Assembly: GCF_003116095.1 (NCBI RefSeq)
Contig: NZ_LGRA01000021.1
Location: 662,759 to 726,758, forward strand
Direction of reading: 5' to 3'
DNA: 64,000 nucleotides
Origin: Azospirillum sp. TSO35-2
GTDB taxonomy: Bacteria; Pseudomonadota; Alphaproteobacteria; Azospirillales; Azospirillaceae
The notes below the pieces were generated by a model. The model did no database searches. It was not told the origin of the DNA and saw only the letters and a list, made by a program, of their open reading frames with translations. The translations under genes and the position numbers were made by a program. Shown one piece after another: positions 56,691 to 64,000 of the stretch; the stretch's first letter is position 1, and each line of letters begins with the position of its first letter.

Positions 56691-58484
56691 TCAGTTGGAG
56701 GCGGGGTAGAGCGGCAGCAGGTTCTGCTGGCGGCGCTGGTAGCACACCAACTCCCACGCCGTCAGCGGCTTGGCGCCGCGCGCCCGGTTGGCGTCGGCGA
56801 CCTCGAACATCAGCGCCTGCTGCTGGAACAGGGTGGTGTAGGCGTCGCCCAGCCGGAATTCCGGATCCCACATGTGGATGGCTTCGGCCCCGGCGCCGTT
56901 GACCTCGATGATGCGGAAGCCCTCGCCCAGGCCGAGCCGCTCGACCGACTCGAAGCGGACGTCGAAGCGGCCGAAATGGAAGCCGGGCATCGTGTCGGCG
57001 ATCTCGTCGAAGCGGGCGGTCAGCGTCGCCGTGACATGGCCGCAGGCGTCCTTGTAGAGGCCGCCGACCCGGCTGCTGCCGACCAGCGACAGCCGCACCG
57101 TCTCGCCGGCCGGCGGCACGCGGTCCAGCCGGTCGGCCAGCGCCTCGTGGTGCAGGTCGGCCTTCCAGGAGGCGCGCGGGTCGGCGGCGATCAGCTGGCG
57201 CAGGGTGGACCGGCCGTCGCCCACCACATGCGGGTAATAGCGGAAGGTCATGGAGAAGATGCGCCCGTGCCGTTCCCCCGGCTTGCGGACGTAGAAGATC
57301 CCGGCCTCCCCGGCATACTCGACATGCTCCTGCAGGATCAGGCAGGCGTCGGCGGGGAAGCCGCCGAGATAGGCCATCAGGTCGTCGGCGTCGCGCACCA
57401 GCCGCACGCCGATGCCGCGCCAGCCGATGTCGGGCTTGGCCACCAGCGGGAAGGCGATGCCGGCCCCGGCCACCAGCGCGTCCAGCCCGGCCGCGGTCAG
57501 CGACGGCCGGTTGGTCAGCGACACCGACCGCGCCGCCCAGCGCCGCGCCGCCGGCCCGATCAGGTCCATGCAGGCGATCTTCGATTCGCCCAGCAGCCCG
57601 CCCGCCTCGATCGACGGGTTGGCGGCGGTCGGCAGGGTCAGGCTGCGGTAACGCAGGCCCAGGGCAAACCACTGCACCACCAGCGGGATGTAGAACAGCA
57701 GGGGCGGGATGCGCTCGGCCCAGCCGATGGTCGGCGCGCCGGCCGGAACCACCGGCAGGCCGGGCAGGGTGATGGCTCGCGGCGTCGGGTTGCGGCGCAG
57801 CGCGTCGCGCAGTTCCACCGGCAGGTGGGGCTCGACGCGGCCACGGATGCGGCCGAGCAGCGACGCCGCCACCGTCTGGGCGCGGCGGGTGCGCAGCGCC
57901 ATCAGCACCAGCACCGCGGCGATGCCGATCGCCTGCACCTGGATCGCCGCCGCCTCCAGCGACGAGGTCATCAGCGTCAGCAGCAGACCGACATGCACGG
58001 ACGCCGTCACCAGGGTGATGATGGTGAAGCGCAGGAACGGCACCCGCATCGCCCCGCAGGCGAAATAGGTCGGAAACAAGACTCCGGGGACCAGCCGGCA
58101 AGTCACCAGCGTCGGCAGCAGATTTCGCCGCAACGCCCCGCGGCAGCGGTCAAGCATCGGCCCTTCGGTCCGCCGCCTTATCCAGGTTATGCGCAACGAC
58201 AGCAGCCCGAGGACATAAATGAAAACGTCCCCGACAATAATCCCAGCCAGCAGCGTCAGGGCGGTGACGCCTATGCTGACGGTGCCGACGCTGACGAGGC
58301 TGGCACCCGCCGCAATCGCGACGTCCTCGTGCAACAACGTCAGCAAAGCAAGGCCAAACAACAGGGGGAACCCGGCGAAGGCAGTTATTGGTTGCAATGC
58401 AGCAAACACGGGTGTGATGTCCGTTGGATAAGGTGGCGGCCACGGAGCCGCCGATAAAATTGCATGAGAAATGGTAAGCTTCAC
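56691..58484 (-). CDS. Fusion of a DedA/VTT-type membrane domain to an ATP-grasp ligase domain
   Basis: The 597-residue protein joins two parts. Residues about 30-205 form a DedA-like SNARE-associated (VTT) membrane domain with several helices (GFPLLFGLALLTLL, VTALTLLAGIIVGDVFIYVL) and the LLPTLVTCRLVPGVLFPTYF region with the Arg-x-x-P-G motif (CRLVPG). Residues about 290-580 form an ATP-grasp fold with FPLVAKPDIGWRGIGVRLV and ILQEHVEY, catalytic metal-binding EVNGAGAEA. VTT proteins move or modify lipids; ATP-grasp enzymes make amide or ester bonds. A role in modifying a lipid or envelope compound is inference. The GTG at 58484 has no clear Shine-Dalgarno. Confidence 0.8.
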   Translation of the reverse strand: MKLTISHAILSAAPWPPPYPTDITPVFAALQPITAFAGFPLLFGLALLTLLHEDVAIAAGASLVSVGTVSIGVTALTLLAGIIVGDVFIYVLGLLSLRITWIRRRTEGPMLDRCRGALRRNLLPTLVTCRLVPGVLFPTYFACGAMRVPFLRFTIITLVTASVHVGLLLTLMTSSLEAAAIQVQAIGIAAVLVLMALRTRRAQTVAASLLGRIRGRVEPHLPVELRDALRRNPTPRAITLPGLPVVPAGAPTIGWAERIPPLLFYIPLVVQWFALGLRYRSLTLPTAANPSIEAGGLLGESKIACMDLIGPAARRWAARSVSLTNRPSLTAAGLDALVAGAGIAFPLVAKPDIGWRGIGVRLVRDADDLMAYLGGFPADACLILQEHVEYAGEAGIFYVRKPGERHGRIFSMTFRYYPHVVGDGRSTLRQLIAADPRASWKADLHHEALADRLDRVPPAGETVRLSLVGSSRVGGLYKDACGHVTATLTARFDEIADTMPGFHFGRFDVRFESVERLGLGEGFRIIEVNGAGAEAIHMWDPEFRLGDAYTTLFQQQALMFEVADANRARGAKPLTAWELVCYQRRQQNLLPLYPASN

Positions 58485-58676
58485 GTTAAAAGTTTTATGG
58501 AACCGAGGGGTGTCGCGACAATTTGCCCCTCCCCATATCGGTTCGTTATGGGCATGATCGCAAATATGTGTTTGTGACTATGGCGCCGGCACGGCACAGT
58601 GGGCTTCAATCGGTGGCCCCGACCGCCGCCGCCAACACCAGCAACCGTCACCAAGAACCGATCCAGGAGACGCACC

Positions 58677-59855
<1,179 letters not shown>

Positions 59856-59891
59856 CGCCACCGGCACCCCTGCCCCGCAAGGGGCCGGGAC

Positions 59892-59957
59892 GGGTGAGGG
59901 CCGGCGCCGGACTCGGTGTGGTTGCGGAGTCGCGGGTCATCCCTCACCCCCTTTTTT
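59892..59957 (+). terminator. Terminator after gcdH with T6 run
   Basis: GGGTGAGGG (59892-59900) pairs with CCCTCACCC (59941-59949), enclosing smaller stems such as CCGGCGCCGG, and is followed by CCTTTTTT. It ends the gcdH transcript and uses the same GGGTGAGGG/CCCTCACCC words as the intergenic repeats. Confidence 0.6.
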
Positions 59958-59978
59958 CCTCAGCCGGCGCCCTTTTTC

Positions 59979-60842
59979 TCAGCCGATCCGCCGGCACAGC
60001 TCCAGGAAATCCGCCATCTCCGGCCGGTGCTCGTCGCGGCGGGCGTAGAGGCAGAAGGCGGCGGTCGGCAGGTCCGGCAGCCCCAGCGTCTCCCCGACAT
60101 CGACCAGCGACGGCCCGGCCAGGCTGTGGCGGGTCCGCACCGTCAAGCCGACCCCGGCTTCCACCGCCGCCCGCAATCCGGCAAGGCTGGGGCTGGTCAC
60201 CGCGATGCGGGCCGGGCGGCCGGCGGCGGACAGCGCGTCCAGCGCCGCCGTGCGGAAGCTGCAGGGCGGCTCGAACAGCGCCAGCGGCAGCGGCCGGTCG
60301 GCCGACAGCTCCCCGATTCTCCAGCGCCATTGCGGCGCGCCGATCCACAGCATCCGCTCCTCCGCCAGCGTGCCGAGGTTGGCCGGCGTGTCGCGGTGCA
60401 GCGCGATGGCGACGTCGAGCGCGCCCGTCTCCACCGCCTCCACCACCGCCAGCGAGCGGTCGATGCGCAGGGTCAGCTCGACCTCCGGATGGTCGCGCGC
60501 GAAGCGGCGCAGCAGGTCGGGCAGGGCGGCCTCGGCAATGTCCTGGGTGGCGCCGACGCGCAAGGGCCGCCGCTCCGCCGGGCGGAAGGCCGACAGCGTC
60601 TCGTCGTTCAGCGCCAGCAGCCGGCGGGCGTAGCCCAGCAGCCGCTCCCCGGCCAGCGTCGGCTCCACCCCACGGGCGTTGCGGCGCAGGATGGCGGCGC
60701 CCAGTTCTTCCTCCAGCTTCTGGATGTGCAGGCTGACCGCCGAGGGCGAGCGCCCGACCAGCTCGGCGGCCTCGGCGAAGCTCCGTCCCTCCGCGATCAG
60801 CAGGAAGGTGCGCAGTTGGGCAAGGTCGAGGTTGCGAATCAT
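59979..60842 (-). CDS. LysR-family regulator
   Basis: The 287-residue regulator has the N-terminal HTH (LRTFLLIAEGRSFAEAAELV and GRSPSAVSLHIQKLEEELGA, residues about 10-49) and the type 2 periplasmic-binding-like effector domain. It is divergent from a tautomerase gene with a 95-base gap containing a GCATC-N3-GATGC dyad fitting a LysR T-N11-A site. Target choice between tautomerase and gcdH is open; divergence favours the tautomerase. Confidence 0.9.
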   Translation of the reverse strand: MIRNLDLAQLRTFLLIAEGRSFAEAAELVGRSPSAVSLHIQKLEEELGAAILRRNARGVEPTLAGERLLGYARRLLALNDETLSAFRPAERRPLRVGATQDIAEAALPDLLRRFARDHPEVELTLRIDRSLAVVEAVETGALDVAIALHRDTPANLGTLAEERMLWIGAPQWRWRIGELSADRPLPLALFEPPCSFRTAALDALSAAGRPARIAVTSPSLAGLRAAVEAGVGLTVRTRHSLAGPSLVDVGETLGLPDLPTAAFCLYARRDEHRPEMADFLELCRRIG

Positions 60843-60856
60843 GCTTCAGAATAGCT

Positions 60857-60869
60857 GCATCATAGATGC
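60857..60869. promoter_or_regulatory. Dyad with LysR-type T-N11-A geometry
   Basis: GCATCATAGATGC has perfect 5-base arms in the 95-base gap between the divergent LysR and tautomerase genes. It is AT-richer than its flanks and well placed for a LysR operator. Confidence 0.45.
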
Positions 60870-60937
60870 CGATAAACCCGTTTTTCTAAAGGACCGGTGA
60901 CCGCTAGCCTCTGGGGACCAACCCTGAGGAGGCTGCC

Positions 60938-61339
60938 ATGCCCATCATCACCGTGAAGGTGTCCGCCACCCCCTCGGCCGCGCTGACGGCGCGGCTGGCC
61001 GACGGCATCGTCGGCATCACCGCCGGCGTGCTGCGCAAGAAGCCGGAGATCACCGCCGTGACCGTCGACTACACCCCGCCCGAACACTGGATCGTCGGCG
61101 GCAGGAGCCTGAAGGACCACGGCAAGGCCAGTTTCTGGCTGGACATCAAGGTGGTCGACGGCACCAACCTGAAGGACGAGAAGGCGCGCTACCTGCACGA
61201 CCTGTTCGCCTTCATGGAAACGGTGCTGGGACCGCTGCACGAGGAAAGCTACGCCCTGGTGCACGAGGTGCCGGCCGATGCCTACGGCTACGGCGGCCGG
61301 ACGCAGGAACACCGCTACATCGCGGCGTCGCTGTCCTGA
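60938..61339 (+). CDS. Tautomerase-superfamily protein
   Basis: The 133-residue protein begins MPIITVKVS, leaving proline as the catalytic N-terminal residue after Met removal. This and its length place it with tandem or long-form tautomerases, such as malonate semialdehyde decarboxylase/MIF-like members. The middle segment PEHWIVGGRSLKDHGKASFW and the end YGYGGRTQEHRY are distinctive. AGGAGG lies 6-7 bases before the ATG. It is under a divergent LysR. Substrate unknown. Confidence 0.83.
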   Translation: MPIITVKVSATPSAALTARLADGIVGITAGVLRKKPEITAVTVDYTPPEHWIVGGRSLKDHGKASFWLDIKVVDGTNLKDEKARYLHDLFAFMETVLGPLHEESYALVHEVPADAYGYGGRTQEHRYIAASLS

Positions 61340-61376
61340 AGACGGCCGTCCCCGACAAGACCGGCGGCGGAACGGC

Positions 61377-61853
61377 TCAGGCCGGCTCCTCCGCCGGCCA
61401 CAGGCTGCCGGGGCGCACCACGCTGCGGATGGCGAAGCTCGACTGGATGCGCACCACCCCCGGCAGGCGCGACAGCGAGTCCTTGTAGACGCGGTCGTAG
61501 TCGGCCGGATCCTGCGCCACCACCCGCAGCAGATAGTCGGAACTGCCCGACAGCAGGTAGCATTCCCGCACCTCCGGGCAACGGCGGACGGCGGCGTCGA
61601 AACGGCGCAGGAAATCGTCGGTCTGCCGTTCCAGCGTGATCTGGACGATGACGGTGACCGACCGATCCTCCTCCGCCGTCTCGATGATGGCGGTGTAGCC
61701 GCGGATCACCCCCGAATGCTCCAGCATGTGCAGGCGGCGCAGGCAGGCCGACGGCGACAGCCCGACCTCCGCCGCCAGCTTGGCGTTGCTCATCCGGCCG
61801 TCCTTGCGCAGCAGGCGGAGGATCTTGTGGTCCAGGGCGTCCAGGGCGTGCAT
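61377..61853 (-). CDS. Lrp/AsnC-family regulator
   Basis: The 158-residue regulator has the Lrp HTH (LDALDHKILRLLRKDGRMSN and LAAEVGLSPSACLRRLHMLE, residues 4-46) and an RAM/AsnC ligand-binding domain (VREC YLLSGSSDYLLRVV region). It is divergent from ald, a standard regulator-target arrangement for alanine dehydrogenase. A TGCAA-N4-TTGCA dyad lies 62 bases before its start, in the shared gap. Confidence 0.92.
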   Translation of the reverse strand: MHALDALDHKILRLLRKDGRMSNAKLAAEVGLSPSACLRRLHMLEHSGVIRGYTAIIETAEEDRSVTVIVQITLERQTDDFLRRFDAAVRRCPEVRECYLLSGSSDYLLRVVAQDPADYDRVYKDSLSRLPGVVRIQSSFAIRSVVRPGSLWPAEEPA

Positions 61854-61914
61854 GCAACTTTATTCGAAGACGTGGTGGATCATGCGAAAGCAGCACCACA
61901 CAATGGGGGATTCA

Positions 61915-61928
61915 TGCAAGGCTTTGCA
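61915..61928. promoter_or_regulatory. Dyad in the lrp-ald gap, possible Lrp site
   Basis: TGCAA, four bases and TTGCA form a perfect 5-bp dyad in the divergent control region of lrp and ald, upstream of the ald -35. This fits an Lrp-type operator but no consensus was scored. Confidence 0.4.
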
Positions 61929-61962
61929 GAGATTCACCTCGCTGGCCGGCCGTATAGTGACC

Positions 61963-61991
61963 TTGTTGAGACAATCCGCCCAACCGATAGT
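61963..61991 (+). promoter_or_regulatory. Promoter candidate for ald
   Basis: TTGTTG (61963-61968) and GATAGT (61986-61991) are separated by 17 bases, giving a start about 35 bases before the ald ATG. A second TATAGT at 61953 has no well-spaced -35. Confidence 0.5.
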
Positions 61992-62032
61992 TTCAAAGGT
62001 TCCGGGGTGGGGTGCGAAGCGAGGAGGCTTGC

Positions 62033-63160
<1,128 letters not shown>

Positions 63161-63170
63161 CTGGAAACTG

Positions 63171-63211
63171 AATGAAATTTCTCCAGGAGCAGTCCTGGGG
63201 AAATTTTCATT
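63171..63211 (+). terminator. AT-rich terminator hairpin after ald
   Basis: AATGAAATTTCTCCAGGA pairs imperfectly (one bulge, one mismatch) with TCCTGGGGAAATTTTCATT around a 4-base loop, starting 10 bases past the ald stop. A T7 run lies about 35 bases further. It is AT-rich and unlike other stems in the window. Confidence 0.6.
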
Positions 63212-63523
63212 GGAAACCATGCGGCGGCCCGGAACATTTGTTGTTTTTTTCACCCGCCGGAAAGAGAGTGTTGCGCGTACGGATCAAGTTGCATTACCTG
63301 TCTGTGGCAAGAAAAAGCGTAACATCCGCCACCGGTGCTTAAGTGCCGGGGCTAAAGATTAAGAACAGTTTTGAACAGGGTAAGGCTCGGCGCCTTGCGC
63401 CGACTGGGCTGGGCCGGACGGTCACTCCGTCCGATCCGGCCGTTTCACCACAACACGCCCGGCAGCGATGCCGGTGGGAACGCCACGGCCGCAGGCCGTG
63501 CCGCGCAAGGGGGAACCGTTCGT

Positions 63524-63670
63524 ATGGTCGATCGCCGGACTGCCGTTCGGGTGCACAGCCGCACCCTGACGACCCTGTCGTGTTTCCTGACGACGCATTG
63601 TCGTCCGACGCCGGTCCACCGCGGACGGACCCTCCCGACCCCTCTGCGCCACCCCCTACACCGCGGTTGA
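63524..63670 (+). CDS. Possible 48-residue leader-type open frame before a terminator stem
   Basis: An ATG at 63524 with AAGGGGGA 8 bases upstream opens a 48-codon frame rich in Arg, Thr and Leu (RVHSRTLTTLSCFLTT) and ends 6 bases before the stem at 63677. This is the geometry of a transcription-attenuation leader, but it lacks the run of Ile, Val or Leu codons expected for branched-chain control. Coding status is doubtful. Confidence 0.25.
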   Translation: MVDRRTAVRVHSRTLTTLSCFLTTHCRPTPVHRGRTLPTPLRHPLHRG

Positions 63671-63676
63671 CCAAAG

Positions 63677-63702
63677 CCCCGCCGGACAGCCGTCCGGCGG
63701 GG
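63677..63702 (+). terminator. Terminator-like stem in the livH leader
   Basis: CCCCGCCGGAC and GTCCGGCGGGG form an 11-bp perfect stem with a 4-base loop, followed by TTTCGG. It is the strongest intrinsic-terminator candidate between ald and livH and would interrupt transcription running toward livH. Confidence 0.6.
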
Positions 63703-63929
63703 TTTCGGCAGGAACCGGGTGCGGCGGCGGGGTTCCAAGCGTCCCCTGCCTTGGTCCTGGATGTTCACCCCCGTTCATCCAGGATCGGAACACCGCCGTC
63801 GCACACGGCTCAACCCTTCGCCTTCACGCCCTTCGCGTTCATGCCGCGCGCGTCATCGGGCGGACCGCCCTCAGCCGACAGGCGGTCCGTGGGTGACGGC
63901 GTTCTGGGAGACTGGGAGAAGCCAGCCTG

Positions 63930-64000
63930 ATGGACTATTTTCTACAGCAATTGATCAACGGCTTGTCGCTTGGAGCGATCTACGGCCTGATCGCGATCGG
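63930..64000 (+). CDS. livH: Branched-chain amino acid ABC transporter permease LivH, 5' end (cut by window edge)
   Basis: Only the first 23 codons are present: MDYFLQQLINGLSLGAIYGL followed by IAI. This is the conserved N-terminus of LivH, the first membrane helix of a branched-chain amino acid (or urea) ABC permease. GGGAG lies 11 bases before the ATG. The rest, and any livM, livG, livF and livJ genes, are right of the window. Confidence 0.8.
   Translation, partial: MDYFLQQLINGLSLGAIYGLIAI

Larger units (their letters stand above)
63212..63929. other. Long leader region upstream of livH with several hairpins
   Basis: These bases are gene-free apart from one 48-codon open frame (63524-63670). 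Stems seen are CGGCGC/GCGCCG (63388-63402), GGCC+GGACGG with CCGTCC+GGCC (63412-63441), a terminator-like stem (63677-63702) and CGGACCGCC/GGCGGTCCG (63861-63889). A transcript for livH could begin before them, making a long structured leader, or in the last 200 bases. I found no known riboswitch pattern by eye. Confidence 0.5.

Noticed and set aside
63301..63350. Sigma-54 promoter (TGGCA...GC) upstream of livH
   Set aside because: TGGCAAGAAAAAGC has the GG and GC 11 bases apart instead of 12, and the -12 half is poor.

Overview
The window is about 70% GC with densely packed genes, long spurious open frames opposite real genes, and alphaproteobacterial gene content: an RpoH with its RpoH box, TRAP transporters, DUF1127, a RutR-like pyrimidine operon and GANTC sites. 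It fits a Rhodospirillales chromosome or chromid of the Azospirillum type; that assignment is inferred from gene content and base composition only.

Layout. 1-2.5 kb: 5' part of a DUF4347/RTX surface protein and an acrylyl-CoA reductase. 2.6-8.2 kb: a TRAP transporter (dctPQM) and a GntR regulator translationally coupled to a Gfo/Idh oxidoreductase. 8.3-14.6 kb: a reductive pyrimidine-degradation operon (preT, preA, amidohydrolase, TetR, dihydropyrimidinase). 15.5-25.2 kb: hexuronate catabolism (kdgK, EamA transporter, uxaA, uxaC, kdgF-like cupin, kduD, kduI, mgsA) with two more paralogous GntR regulators. 25.4-37.4 kb: mixed metabolic, stress, chemotaxis and RNA-modification genes, including an AT-rich intergenic cluster of DnaA-box-like sequences at 29.4-29.55 kb. 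37.5-41.3 kb: two identical tRNA-Glu(CUC) genes, threonine aldolase, rluD and rpoH. 41.3-54.3 kb: an ECF sigma/anti-sigma/metal-sensor operon, an mdtABC-like RND efflux operon, and a divergent TonB receptor with a PepSY protein and Fur-box-like sites between the two. 54.3-64 kb: a lipoprotein serine hydrolase, DUF1345, a cupin, a DedA-type/ATP-grasp fusion, glutaryl-CoA dehydrogenase, LysR, tautomerase, Lrp, alanine dehydrogenase, and the start of livH after a long structured leader.

How the genes work together. The strongest system-level signal is a uronate regulon. Seven AT-rich sites sharing a core close to TAATATATCAC lie only in front of uronate genes and GntR genes. Five of them overlap a promoter-like arrangement in which a TTGC-type -35 is 17-18 bp from a -10 inside the site. 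They precede dctPQM (two sites), gntR1-oxidoreductase, uxaC-uxaA-eamA-kdgK, kduI-kduD-kdgF, mgsA and gntR3. The three GntR proteins have nearly identical DNA-binding domains, so a shared operator is likely. The pathway imports uronates (dctPQM), opens and isomerises unsaturated and saturated uronates (kdgF, kduI, uxaC), reduces and dehydrates them (kduD, uxaA) and phosphorylates KDG (kdgK). A recognisable uxaB and a KDPG aldolase are absent from the window.

Start codons were chosen from Shine-Dalgarno-like sequences and family length. Regulatory sites, terminators and promoters were read by eye and none was scored by computation.
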